In this document: positions 47,506 to 56,569 of the stretch, piece after piece
How positions within the stretch are numbered: the stretch's first letter is position 1
Layout of the letters: the number at the start of each line of letters is the position of its first letter
NCBI GenBank assembly: GCA_964652025.1
Contig: CAZYZX010000009.1
Coordinates: 93,014-157,013 of the forward strand
DNA: 64,000 bases
Direction: 5' to 3'
Source of the DNA: JAEXOD01 sp964652025
GTDB lineage: Bacteria; Bacteroidota; Ignavibacteria; Ignavibacteriales; Melioribacteraceae
The notes under the pieces: model-generated
Databases searched by the model: none
What the model was told of the DNA's origin: nothing
What the model saw: the letters and a program-made list of their open reading frames with translations, nothing else
Program-made: the position numbers and the translations under genes

Positions 47506-48810
47506 CTAAGAAGCTTTTTTTAAAGGATTTATATGCTTCAAATTTTGAAATTGTTCTATTGAGAATGTGTAAAAAGATGTTACAATGTGATTAAATCTTC
47601 TCCTATCTGTATGAATATTTAATACTTTTAGATATGTTGTTAATTCACTTTGAGTTTTGAATATTTTATAAGGTTGATATTGCTCAAAATAATCAAGCAA
47701 CGTTTTTGTTTTGAAATAATATTTCCCGTTAAGTTCAAGAACATCCTTTCCGGCATTCTCTTTGCAAAATTCCTCAATTAATGATTTTACAATATTTTCT
47801 TTGCTGTTCTTTTCTTCTTCAATAGATTTTTTGATTTCATCTTCTGCATAAAGTTTTAGGAATTCGAATAACTCATCATTCCCATAAACTTTAGTTAGTG
47901 ATAATATCGGAAACCATTTATCTAACGAGCGATTGATAAAAATATCTGAAAGTTTTAATTGACTCGGATCATTGATGATATCAATGAGTTCTATAATTTT
48001 TCTATCAATTTTTGCCAACAATAACTCTAAAATTTTTGTTTGATTGTTATTTAGAGTGTTTTTGTTATTAAAACTTGTGGCTGCTTTTGTTAGTCTAATT
48101 TTAATACATCTATCTTCAATAGTATCCAAGAGTCCCGTGATACCTGCGAGTATTTTAACCGAATAAGTTTTGAATTTAGTATGTTTTAACTTTTCTGTTA
48201 AAAGTACGGTACCGCTTTTATCATACCCCGAATTCAGTATTTTAACAATAGTTTCTGTGGTTGTATTCCTTTTACTCAATTCTTCAACTTCATCCAAAAA
48301 TAAAGTCGGAGATTCAGAGTCGATAATCCTATATAATGCAGAGCCGGTAAATGAAGAGGCATGAACAGGATTTCTGACAAGATTCTTTAGGCATTTTATG
48401 GTTGTTGTTTTTCCTGAACCTTTTGTACCGTTTAGCCACAAATAAGGAATTGTTTCAAACAGATCGTAAGTATATGAAAGAAGAGCAAATGAAGAAAGTA
48501 TTGTGTACTCTTCATCATTTTGTAAATAAACCGATTCCTTAATTAGTTTGGACAAAAAAGTAATTGCATCAGAATTGTCTTCAACTAAAGTATAGTCAAC
48601 CGGTGTGGCAGACATTTCGTCAATTGATTCTAATTCGATTGGATTTCCTTCTAAGTCAAAATATGTAACAATATTGTTTTCAGTTACTTGTTTAAATGAT
48701 TTGCCTTTATGGCATATGTATTTTATATTAGGCATTAATTCTCCTAAATTGTGATTAAATATTTTAATTTTACCCTCAATCGGCTTGTTTTTCTCCGATG
48801 TGTTAAACAT
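47506..48810 (-). CDS. P-loop ATPase of the mobile element (DUF3631-like)
   Basis: The protein is about 434 aa from ATG 48810 (an in-frame TTG lies 6 nt upstream). Walker A is LNGTKGSGKTTTIKCL, Walker B is PTLFLDEVEEL, and the arginine-finger area is GLLDTIEDRCIKIRL, a fold like that in phage and plasmid ATPases of the DUF3631 group. The N-terminal 100 residues and the C-terminal winged-helix-like part (FKTQSELTTYLKVLNIHTDRRR) are unassigned. It probably acts in element replication or maintenance. It stands alone on the minus strand. Confidence 0.65.
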   Translation of the reverse strand: MFNTSEKNKPIEGKIKIFNHNLGELMPNIKYICHKGKSFKQVTENNIVTYFDLEGNPIELESIDEMSATPVDYTLVEDNSDAITFLSKLIKESVYLQNDEEYTILSSFALLSYTYDLFETIPYLWLNGTKGSGKTTTIKCLKNLVRNPVHASSFTGSALYRIIDSESPTLFLDEVEELSKRNTTTETIVKILNSGYDKSGTVLLTEKLKHTKFKTYSVKILAGITGLLDTIEDRCIKIRLTKAATSFNNKNTLNNNQTKILELLLAKIDRKIIELIDIINDPSQLKLSDIFINRSLDKWFPILSLTKVYGNDELFEFLKLYAEDEIKKSIEEEKNSKENIVKSLIEEFCKENAGKDVLELNGKYYFKTKTLLDYFEQYQPYKIFKTQSELTTYLKVLNIHTDRRRFNHIVTSFYTFSIEQFQNLKHINPLKKAS

Positions 48811-49316
48811 CGTCAATCAGTGTGTCAAAGAACTTTGAATATTAATAAACAAAGTCTGTGCCAGTCAAAAAAGCCTCATTTATGCTTGTTTTTTGGCGTT
48901 TTTAAAGGCTTATGTTGGGCTTGAGCTTGAATTAATTCAAATTAGCTTGAATTTTTTCAAGTTGTACTTGAGAAAACAACGGACTAACGACCTACCCCCC
49001 CCCCATTCGTTAATAAATCTGCAGGTTTTCTATAACTTTAAAACGGAATATTATGTGTATGTATGGATAATAGAAGAGTGGCAGTAACTAAGTATATAAA
49101 TATATTTTTCAATATATATGCGTAGAAAACCTTAAAAAACAAGGTTTATACTAATAACTCATTTAATTATAATAAGTTAGACTAAATATTTACGTAAAAC
49201 AACCTGGCTAATATATCAATTTTTTTCAACTTTTTACCCATTATTACAATGAATAATTAAATAAGTGTTCTCCTATCTATGTACATTCGCATTGATGTTG
49301 AATTGATACAAAAAAT

Positions 49317-49590
49317 TTAATATTTTTTTATTTTTATTGCCAATAAACCTTTGCTTTTTGAGATAGGATGTGTACATTAAACTAAGTAATACAAATGTAT
49401 ACTTAGGCAAGGTCGAAAACTGATTGACTTAATTAACAAACCAAAATAATTAATATTTTTTTATTTTTATTGCCAATAAACCTTTGCTTTTTGAGATAGG
49501 ATGTGTACATTAAACTAAGTAATACAAATGTATACTTAGGCAAGGTCGAAAACTGATTGACTTAATTAACAAACCAAAATAATTAATATT
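49317..49590. repeat. 133-bp tandem duplication, two copies plus a fragment
   Basis: The segment 49317-49449 repeats at 49450-49582 with a period of exactly 133 bp and no differences I could see. A partial third start runs to about 49590. Each unit contains the near-perfect dyad CTAAGTAATAC/GTATACTTAG (49382-49406 and 49515-49539). Identical copies mean the duplication is recent or under selection. Confidence 0.88.
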
Positions 49591-49593
49591 TTT

Positions 49594-49639
49594 TTTAGGA
49601 GGTGATAAACTTGACAAATTGAATTACTTATTATATATT
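49594..49639 (+). promoter_or_regulatory. Promoter-like 27-nt module, copy 1
   Basis: TTGACA (49611-49616) and TATATT (49634-49639) are 17 nt apart, a near-consensus sigma-70 promoter. Just upstream is AGGAGGTGAT (49598-49607). The 27 nt at 49594-49620 recur exactly at 51534-51560 before the second cassette. A competing reading is a perfect SD followed by a mini-frame TTG-ACA-AAT-TGA. Confidence 0.65.
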
Positions 49640-49696
49640 ATTTAAGTATATAGACCTTAAAAGGGTCTAATATGAACATTAAACCAAAATAAAATT

Positions 49697-49936
49697 ATGA
49701 AGCAAAAGGATTTTTACTTGAGTGCATTCCTTGTTTCCCGAGGATGGAAGTGCAAAGGACTGACAACGACAAATGACAACTTAACACTATTAGAGATTGA
49801 AAACAGAGATGTCTTTAATCAACTGATCGGCGAATATTATTCAAATAAAACAGTAGTCGATCCAATTATTTATGGCGAATCACTGAGCAAACTAAAAGGC
49901 TCAATGCATAGCCAATATTCACTTAACCAAAAATAA
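49697..49936 (+). CDS. Small DUF5659-like protein, cassette 1
   Basis: The 79-aa protein starts DFYLSAFLVSRGWKCKG near its N terminus and has YYSNKTVVDPIIYGESLSKLK, the pattern I associate with DUF5659 proteins found next to phage and element primases. It is paralogous to the product at 51614-51892, with conserved DFYL...FLV, a central YY and a final LK motif. No SD is visible. It lies 6 nt before the helicase gene and its role is unknown. Confidence 0.65.
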   Translation: MKQKDFYLSAFLVSRGWKCKGLTTTNDNLTLLEIENRDVFNQLIGEYYSNKTVVDPIIYGESLSKLKGSMHSQYSLNQK

Positions 49937-49942
49937 ATTACT

Positions 49943-51337
49943 ATGAAAAAATTACAAAATGATATCAATAACAATAACGATCAAGCAGAAAATATTAACA
50001 TCAAAGTAAACAAGAGTTCGAACTTGGTGAGAAATGACCTTCTGAAGGAGCAAATGAGCAATTTAGTCAAGAGTATGATCGAAAATAAGTACATGATATA
50101 CACCGATACAGCGTCTGGCTTGTTTTACGCATATGACCTTGAAGAGGACAAATATCAGTGTTTTGCGGAAGAAGAGCAGTTATTTATGTATACGCAAATG
50201 GCAGGGTATCCTCCATTGGAGGCATTACCTTCGTTAAAGAGCATATATGATCCTACAGATTTTATCAAAGTCAACGAAGCAAAAAGAACAGTGAACCTGT
50301 TTACGCCGACAAGTTACATGTATATGAGGCCTAATCAGGATAAAATTGATTTACAGGCCCAATGCCCCTATACTTGGCTGCTTATTGACAACTTGATTAG
50401 CGCTAGACACGAACCGGACTACGTAAATTGCCGTAAATGGTTCATAAACTGGTTGGCAGCAAGTTTTCAGTCCAGAACCAAATGTCAGACGGCTGTTTTG
50501 TTTTTAGGACCGCAGGAAACAGGGAAGAATATGTTCTACGAACTTGTGCTCACCCCCTTCTACGGCACACACAACGTTCACCTCATCGAGAACAAGGATA
50601 TTGACAATGCGTTCAACGGTCAGTGGGAGAACAAGATGTTACTGATTCTGAACGAAACAGCCCCAAACTGGAATGAACCTATCCAAGTTCAGTCAATGCT
50701 AAGAAGTTTGGTTACTGATAAAACAATTTCGATCAATGAGAAATATGTAAAGCAGAAGACCGTACCGAACTATGCAAACATAATTTTCTTTTCGGATTTA
50801 GGAACGCCTATAAACATCGACTTGGATGATAGACGCTATACGGTATTCAGAACCGATGAGATGCTTATGAAGAAATATGCAAATTGGAGTTACGTCGAAT
50901 GGCAGGATGCTATTATAAGCGAACGAGAGACTTTTTACCAGTATTTAATGAATTACCCCGTAGACTATCAAGCTATAGGTACGGTTTATCCGACTTTGGC
51001 AAGAACGGCTGCTATGGAAAATGCTGCCTCTCAGCTTGACATCTTCATCAACGCACTCAACAAAGCTGATAAAAAGTGGTTCAAAACCAACCAGACTGCT
51101 TGCCTACAGATCCGCGGCTCAGAGGCCCCACCACCTATGGTTGTCTTTAAACCGCTGGAATATGCAAAGAAGCGTTACGAGAAGAACAAGGTCTACCGCA
51201 TGTATCTCAACTGCTTCCCAGAGCAGAGACTCTCGATGCACAAATTAACCAGTATGCTTAAGTCTGCTGGTTGGTCAGTCATCAGACCGGAGGCAAATGG
51301 AAAGGATATGTTTGCGAAAGATAAAAAGTTTAAATAA
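49943..51337 (+). CDS. Element replicative helicase, SF3/DUF5906 type (cassette 1)
   Basis: The 464-aa protein has Walker A FLGPQETGKNMFYELVL near residue 188. The Walker B-like strand is KMLLILNETAP, and the SF3 motif C region is NYANIIFFSDLGTPINIDLDDRRYTVF. A C-terminal winged-helix-like tail (MHKLTSMLKSAGWSVIRPE) follows. The N-terminal 130 residues lack the primase and zinc modules seen in cassette 2. Its codons are clearly richer in G+C than the neighbours (for example around 50550-50640), so it has a different recent origin. Confidence 0.78.
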   Translation: MKKLQNDINNNNDQAENINIKVNKSSNLVRNDLLKEQMSNLVKSMIENKYMIYTDTASGLFYAYDLEEDKYQCFAEEEQLFMYTQMAGYPPLEALPSLKSIYDPTDFIKVNEAKRTVNLFTPTSYMYMRPNQDKIDLQAQCPYTWLLIDNLISARHEPDYVNCRKWFINWLAASFQSRTKCQTAVLFLGPQETGKNMFYELVLTPFYGTHNVHLIENKDIDNAFNGQWENKMLLILNETAPNWNEPIQVQSMLRSLVTDKTISINEKYVKQKTVPNYANIIFFSDLGTPINIDLDDRRYTVFRTDEMLMKKYANWSYVEWQDAIISERETFYQYLMNYPVDYQAIGTVYPTLARTAAMENAASQLDIFINALNKADKKWFKTNQTACLQIRGSEAPPPMVVFKPLEYAKKRYEKNKVYRMYLNCFPEQRLSMHKLTSMLKSAGWSVIRPEANGKDMFAKDKKFK

Positions 51338-51409
51338 AGCAAAGCACTATACAAATTGCCACTAAACTGATGCTTGGGTTTTTGTCTTTTGCCAAACAGT
51401 GATTGATAG

Positions 51410-51480
51410 GTTATTGTTCTATTAGGTGTCGAGTTGATTAAGTTGAACTACCTTAATCAAATGCACCTAATAGCAATAAC
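51410..51480. other. Long near-perfect hairpin between the cassettes
   Basis: Arms pair in three blocks: GTTATTG (51410-51416) with CAATAAC (51474-51480), CTATTAGGTG (51419-51428) with CACCTAATAG (51464-51473), and TTGATTAAG (51434-51442) with CTTAATCAA (51452-51460). That is 26 bp with two small internal loops and a 9-nt apical loop. No T run follows, so a simple terminator is unlikely. A single-strand replication signal, an RNA regulator or a binding site are all possible. Confidence 0.75.
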
Positions 51481-51533
51481 AAGCGAGAAATGGGAAGAGG
51501 ATGAGCTTGGAAATAATAGATAAATAATTATAA

Positions 51534-51579
51534 TTTAGGAGGTGATAAACTTGACAAATTAGTATCAATAGCGTATAAT
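51534..51579 (+). promoter_or_regulatory. Promoter-like 27-nt module, copy 2
   Basis: TTGACA (51551-51556) and TATAAT (51574-51579) are spaced by 17 nt, a full sigma-70 consensus. The 27 nt at 51534-51560 are identical to copy 1, including AGGAGGTGAT. Here the mini-frame would be TTG-ACA-AAT-TAG. Confidence 0.68.
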
Positions 51580-51613
51580 TTATGTATAAACCTAAAAAAT
51601 GGAGATTCGAAAA

Positions 51614-51892
51614 ATGAACACAAACGACTTTTACCTTGCAAGTTTTCTCGTTGCAACAGGCATAGAACTGCAGGGACATCAAAAAATTGAGGATAAAACC
51701 AAGTTTTGGTTTGAAAATAATCCTAAAACAGAATTAAAAATAAAACAATATTACTCTATGAATGGGAGCGTAGAACCTGTTGCCTACGCAAATGCTATTA
51801 AAAACTTGAAAAGCATTATCCATTCATGTGCATATACAAATTCAAATAATGAGGAAAAACAATATGTCAAACATAATTCAGGGAAAAAATAA
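51614..51892 (+). CDS. Small DUF5659-like protein, cassette 2
   Basis: The 92-aa protein starts at ATG 51614, with GGAG about 9 nt upstream, and aligns with the start of the cassette-1 paralogue (DFYLASFLVATGIELQG, then YYSMNGSVEPVAYANAIKNLK). An in-frame ATG at 51599 would put the SD inside the coding region. It overlaps the primase gene by 29 nt. Function is unknown. Confidence 0.65.
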   Translation: MNTNDFYLASFLVATGIELQGHQKIEDKTKFWFENNPKTELKIKQYYSMNGSVEPVAYANAIKNLKSIIHSCAYTNSNNEEKQYVKHNSGKK

Positions 51893-54307
51893 TGAAGTAA
51901 AAAAATTTTACTACTCATACAACCCTCAAATTACTCCAGGAATGTCCAAAGATGAAGGCGGTCAAAAAACCAAAGGTTGGATTTTCCACAATGTAAACTG
52001 GAACGAAAAAGAACTAACCCAAATGATTCGCACTCAAAGCTATATTTCAAGCGAATTAAAAGATGGATATAAAATTAAAAGCAATGTTAAAAACGTATTT
52101 AACATTATTTTAGATTTTGATAAAGGCTCGCCAACTTTCAACGAATTCGTAGATATAGCAAACAGATATAAATTTGCTTGGGTTGCCCATACCACTATTA
52201 ATCACCGAAAACCTAAAAGAGATAAAGAAACAGGAGAAGAAATTCCTGGCACCGAAGTGGATAAGTTCCGTGTTATCATTCCTTTAAAAGAATCAATTAC
52301 AGAAAGTGCCTACAATTCATGTTTGCAATTTTGGGAGAAAAAATATCCTTCAATTGACACTACTTCATTTCAAGGCAATAGGTATTTTATGGTAAATCCC
52401 GTTGCCGATGTAGTATTCCATGACACTTATATTGATAAGGACGGAAATACCCAAGAAACCATATTTCTTGATCCTTATAAAGTTAACATGATTAACGATT
52501 CTTTCAAGAAAAAACCAGTCGGAAGACCAAAATTACAAAATAATGAAGAATTAACTAATGACGGAGCTTTCTCGCTAGATGATTCAGTTACAACTAAAGA
52601 AGGGAATAAAATATCAATTAGAGATATTACTGAAAAAACTCAAATAATTTGTCCTTTTTGCGATCCCGCCAATAGACAAAATCCCGATAAACATAATGCA
52701 TTCTTAAACTTCAATTCTGCGGGACAAGTCTATTTATATTGCTCATCCGAAAATAAAACTTATTGGAGCCATTCACATGAATTAGTTTCGAACAAAAGTT
52801 CTCTGTTTTTTAATGAGAACTTGGGTTATGCATGTAGAATTATTGAAGATGAAGAAGATCGAAAACAAAGCAGAAACGGGTATGTTGTTTTTAAGAATAA
52901 TGAGGACTGGAAGAATTACTGTCATCATAATAACGTAAATCCTGCATGTAAAACTTACCTACCACGTTTAAATATAATCTTCGATCCTAAAAAGCCAAGT
53001 GGTTTGCAGGAAAAATATTTCAATATGTTTGAAGAATCCGAATATTTGAGAAATCATGACAATACCGCTTCGTTATTGAGCGAAAACGAAGTACTAGAAC
53101 TTATGAAGAGCAAAACGCCCGTAATTTATGAAATAATGTTAAATGTTTTAGGTAAAGATGAATATCTAATTCGCTTCCTAAATTGGAATGCCGTAATCTT
53201 AAAAGAACGCAGTAAAGTAGATACGGCATGGTTAATAACTTCAAAAACTCAAGGAATTGGTAAAGGATTAATATTCGATAGAATATTGCAACCAATTTAT
53301 GGGAAACATCAAAGTACGCTTGTTCAAGGCGACCGTATTGCAAATAACTTTAACTCACAAGACCAAACGGAATGGTTAAGAGTATATGATGAAGTCTATA
53401 CCGCTGGAAATCCAAAAGAAAATTTAGCAAGAAAAGAATGGTTGAAGTATATAATAACAGCTAGAGAACAGACTATAGAATTAAAAGGAATCGATGCATT
53501 TCAAGTGGAAAATCATATGAACTTAATCTTATATTCAAACAATGAATGTCCCATATTCTTGGATAGTCAGGATCGTAGATTTAATGTAATTAGAAACGAA
53601 AACACAAAAAAAACGTCTGAGTTGTCATTTTACAAAAGTGACAAAGAAATGGTTGAGAAAATTGACAATGAACTTAGTGTATTCGCTGATCTTTTATTAC
53701 GTTATGAGTATAGTACCGAACTTGCAAATAGAGCAATAAATACAGAGGCAAAAGAACAAATGCAAGAGAGAGCCAGAGATGAATGCGAAGAATTTGTAAA
53801 CGCTTTGAAGAATAGAGATGTTGAATATTTTCTACTAGATGAAATCTTTCCTCCGAGACAAGGGGAAATAGAGATGGGAGAAAAGATATCTATTTATGGA
53901 CATGCTTTAGGAAGCTTTATACGCAATGGTGAAATCCCTGCACAAGTCTTGAATAAAATCTGCAGTTATCATTTTAAAAATATTAATTATAAGCAAATAT
54001 TAAATCGACTAAAACAAAAAGGACTTGAGAATGCTACAAAAAGATTTTCAAAAGAAAGTAGTATAGCAAAAGAAAGTAGTATAGCAAAAGAAAGTAGTAT
54101 AGCAAAAGAAAGTAGTATAGCNNNNNNNNNNNNNNNNNNNNNNNNNNNNNNNNNNNNNNNNNNNNNNNNNNNNNNNNNNNNNNNNNNNNNNNNNNNNNNN
54201 NNNNNNNNNNNNNNNNNNNNNCAAAAGAAAGTAGTATAGCAAAAGAAAGTAGTATAGCAAAAGAAAGTAGTATAGCAATATATCGAGTAAAACGGGAGGG
54301 TCAGTAA
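51864..54307 (+). CDS. Primase-helicase of the element with KESSIA-repeat tail (contains assembly gap)
   Basis: ATG 51864 has a GAGG SD; an ATG at 51828 is less likely. Residues 40-200 resemble an archaeo-eukaryotic primase domain (FNIILDFDKGSPT, WVAHTTINH, DKFRVIIPLK). A zinc finger (CPFCDP...YLYCSSENKTYW) follows near 262, and an SF3/DUF5906 helicase has STLVQGD and KTQGIGKGLIF near 460. From 54051 the frame is an 18-bp repeat coding KESSIA: four copies, the 100-N gap, then three copies. It then reads IYRVKREGQ to TAA at 54305-54307. A normal end further left is an artefact of the gap length breaking the frame. Confidence 0.78.
54051..54277 (+). repeat. 18-bp coding tandem repeat (KESSIA) across the gap
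   Basis: AAAGAAAGTAGTATAGCA is repeated at 54051-54121 (four copies, the last lacking its final base) and at 54224-54277 (three copies). The 100 N at 54122-54221 look like a placeholder of unknown size. For the frame to continue the missing length should be 17+18k bases, which 100 is not. Confidence 0.95.
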
Positions 54308-54309
54308 TT

Positions 54310-54621
54310 TGTAATCTGTAATCCGAATGTAATCTTTGAATAATAGTGTAAGTCTATATAATACAATGTGTTATCTTGTAATCGATTACATTTATAAGTT
54401 AAGAAAAAAATAAATAAATAATAAAAAGAGATATATTTTAATTAATTATTTAATTATTAATATAATTTGAAATGTAATCCGATTACAGATTACACTTTTT
54501 AGAAAAACAGAAAAATGGCACAAAAAGCTCAATTTTTCATACTTTTTTGGAGTAAAAACAGCTAAAAATTAACATCTTTGACGTAATCTAAATTTTCATA
54601 TAACAGATTACAGAGATTACA
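54310..54621. repeat. Cluster of ten TGTAATC/GATTACA heptamers (possible iterons)
   Basis: Exact copies of TGTAATC or its complement start at 54310, 54317, 54328, 54377, 54384, 54473, 54481, 54488, 54606 and 54615, with a 6/7 match at 54582. The 54377-54390 pair forms the palindrome TGTAATCGATTACA. They lie in AT-rich DNA directly behind the primase-helicase gene, where a replication origin with initiator sites would be expected. The role is inferred. Confidence 0.8.
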
Positions 54622-54723
54622 AACCAGTAATAATGTGAGTGTTGTGCTTATTGAACAACCCACCTCAGCACAAAGGTCCGTTTTTAGCAAAATAATGGAC
54701 AAAAGACATGCATGTTGGGCAGG

Positions 54724-54779
54724 TTTGGGTACCCAGTGGGTACCCAAATCCCCTGTTCATGCTGTACAGGGTGTACAGC
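54724..54779. repeat. Two compact inverted repeats and TGTACA motifs before the sorting-domain gene
   Basis: TTTGGGTACCC (54724-54734) and GGGTACCCAAA (54738-54748) form an 11-bp dyad around AGT. GCTGTACA (54761-54768) and TGTACAGC (54772-54779) form an 8-bp dyad around GGG. Read rightward the second is followed by ACTTTTT, so it may terminate transcription from the left. The TGTACA motif recurs beyond the far end of the gene at 56850. Confidence 0.7.
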
Positions 54780-54784
54780 ACTTT

Positions 54785-56569
54785 TTATTTCACTAGTACC
54801 ATTTTCTTCAAGTCATTAAATACGGGTATTTTCCCTTTGCCCGTTACCTCCAATCTGTACAAATATATTCCGCTTGCCATATTACTTAAATCTATTTGGG
54901 TTTCGTTATATCCTTTGCTTTTGTTTCCTTCAATTATTGTTTTTATTAATTCACCTGTTATTGCGTATATCTTTATTCTAACTTCGCTTTCATCTTTTAA
55001 GCTGTAACTTATGGTTGTTGTCGGATTAAAAGGATTTGGGTAATTTTGGTATAGTGCATATTCGTAATTCTCTGTTATGGTAACTTCGTTTACGTTTGTT
55101 ATTGTTACGTTAACTTCAGCACTTGGGTAGCTTTGGTTACCTGAATTATCTATTGCAGTTACTTTGTAATATACTTTTTGTGTTCCTTTTTCAAGTCTAT
55201 CGTAAAATAATGTATCGCTTAATATTGCAATTCTTTTTGTACTGTCTAACGTAAAGCTTGGGTTTATATCTTTATAAACGTAATACTCTTTTAAGTCCGC
55301 TTCGGTATTTGGTGCCCATGTAACTTTTACTCTATTGGTATCGGGTTCATAAACCGCCTTTAGCTTTTTAACTACTTTCGGAGCTAAATCCTGATATTCG
55401 TAACTAATACCGTTCGGTCCGCCAAACATCCCTATATCACTTCTCGAACCGTCAACATCCAATATACTTGGGTCGCCCGCATCTATTGCAGGGCTAAACT
55501 TCTGAAGCCTAAAATTATCTATAGCACCCAATGTATATAACGTATCTTTAGCGAACATCGGATCTGCAAAAACATCATGTAAGCCCTGTGAATAATTTAT
55601 ATAATTATCTCCGCTTGTATTAAAAAATAAGTTGTAATCGGAAATAAAATTTTGTGCATATGTTAGATTTATCCCTTTTGCGTTATGTGCAAGTATATTA
55701 TTCTTAATGCAATAAAACTGTCCATAACTACCTGTAACAATACTCGAATATTTACTATTTAATAAAGTATTATTTGTAACAAATGATGAATCATAAGGCG
55801 GAGTTACCCACGTACGTATGACTATATTATTATCAAAATTATTTACAAAATTATTGCTTATTTCAACTCTTTCATTTGATTCGACCCATATTCCGGTGCG
55901 GTTCATATTATTTGGTATAACATTAATATAATTATTTTTGATAATGAACTTGCCACCCCAATTAGCGTATATTCCGCCAATTTGATGTGCTGTCTGTTTA
56001 ACTTGTATATAATTATTATATATTTCAAAAACTAAAGGATCACTTAGAGTATATAAATCCAATGCCATTCCATTATTAAAAAAAATATTGTTCTTTATAA
56101 AGCAATTTGAACAGGTAGAAATTGCAACAGTCGAAGAATCTATCCTACAATTTTCAATAATTAATGATTTTTTATTGAAGAATAGCGCCGAATATATTTT
56201 ATTTGTAAATTGTTCGGTTTTTTTTACTGTTAAACCTTTTATTATCAATTTAGAATCATCACCTGAAAAACAAGCATCCCAGTTTTTTGGTATAATACCT
56301 GTTCCGTCAATTATACATTCATCGGTATCAATACCTATTATGGTTAAATTCTTTGCGTTTATATAAATTGATTCCCTATAAACCCCTCTATCAACATATA
56401 CGGTATCCCCATTGTTGCAATAATCAAAACATTTTTGCAAACTGTCACACGCTGTTTCCCATGAAGTATAGGGAGCGGTGCTGCTCCCCGTTTTACTTAC
56501 ATATCTAATTTCGGCAAAAATTGAAAGGATTGTAAATAATAGCAGGACAAAAATAAAATGCTTTTTCAT
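54785..56569 (-). CDS. Secreted parallel beta-helix protein with sorting domain
   Basis: The 594-aa protein has a signal peptide (MKKHFIFVLLLFTILSIFAE). A right-handed beta helix follows (about 30-375), with DTVYVDRGVYRESIYINAKN and repeated IxNN turns such as IYNNYIQVK, FIIKNNYINVI and EISNNFVNNF. A Fn3-like domain (about 385-490) precedes the C-terminal NYPNPFNPTTTISYSL to LKKMVLVK sorting module. Such proteins often bind or cleave polysaccharides, but no lyase residues can be assigned. It belongs to the chromosomal secreted family yet lies inside the mobile element, so it looks like cargo. Confidence 0.82.
   Translation of the reverse strand: MKKHFIFVLLLFTILSIFAEIRYVSKTGSSTAPYTSWETACDSLQKCFDYCNNGDTVYVDRGVYRESIYINAKNLTIIGIDTDECIIDGTGIIPKNWDACFSGDDSKLIIKGLTVKKTEQFTNKIYSALFFNKKSLIIENCRIDSSTVAISTCSNCFIKNNIFFNNGMALDLYTLSDPLVFEIYNNYIQVKQTAHQIGGIYANWGGKFIIKNNYINVIPNNMNRTGIWVESNERVEISNNFVNNFDNNIVIRTWVTPPYDSSFVTNNTLLNSKYSSIVTGSYGQFYCIKNNILAHNAKGINLTYAQNFISDYNLFFNTSGDNYINYSQGLHDVFADPMFAKDTLYTLGAIDNFRLQKFSPAIDAGDPSILDVDGSRSDIGMFGGPNGISYEYQDLAPKVVKKLKAVYEPDTNRVKVTWAPNTEADLKEYYVYKDINPSFTLDSTKRIAILSDTLFYDRLEKGTQKVYYKVTAIDNSGNQSYPSAEVNVTITNVNEVTITENYEYALYQNYPNPFNPTTTISYSLKDESEVRIKIYAITGELIKTIIEGNKSKGYNETQIDLSNMASGIYLYRLEVTGKGKIPVFNDLKKMVLVK

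Larger units (their letters stand above)
48817..49696. other. Long noncoding control region of the element
   Basis: 880 bp without a convincing gene. It holds palindromes TTGAATTAATTCAA (about 48927-48940) and CTTGAA/TTCAAG (about 48945-48962), a run of ten C at 48995-49004, a 133-bp tandem duplication, and the 27-nt promoter-like module at the right end. A 64-codon frame at 48893-49087 has no family match and spans the C run, so it is not called. The region may carry an origin or the switch controlling the helicase cassettes. Confidence 0.6.

Noticed and set aside
48893..49087. 64-codon plus-strand frame in the control region
   Set aside because: It crosses the ten-C run, has no family match and no SD, and lies amid palindromes.
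51410..51480. The long hairpin as an integron attC site
   Set aside because: The arms do not carry the RYYYAAC/GTTRRRY core sites in the needed orientation, and no integron integrase is seen.
54051..54277. The 18-bp repeats as a CRISPR array
   Set aside because: They are direct, spacer-less and in frame with the primase gene. The apparent spacer is the N gap.
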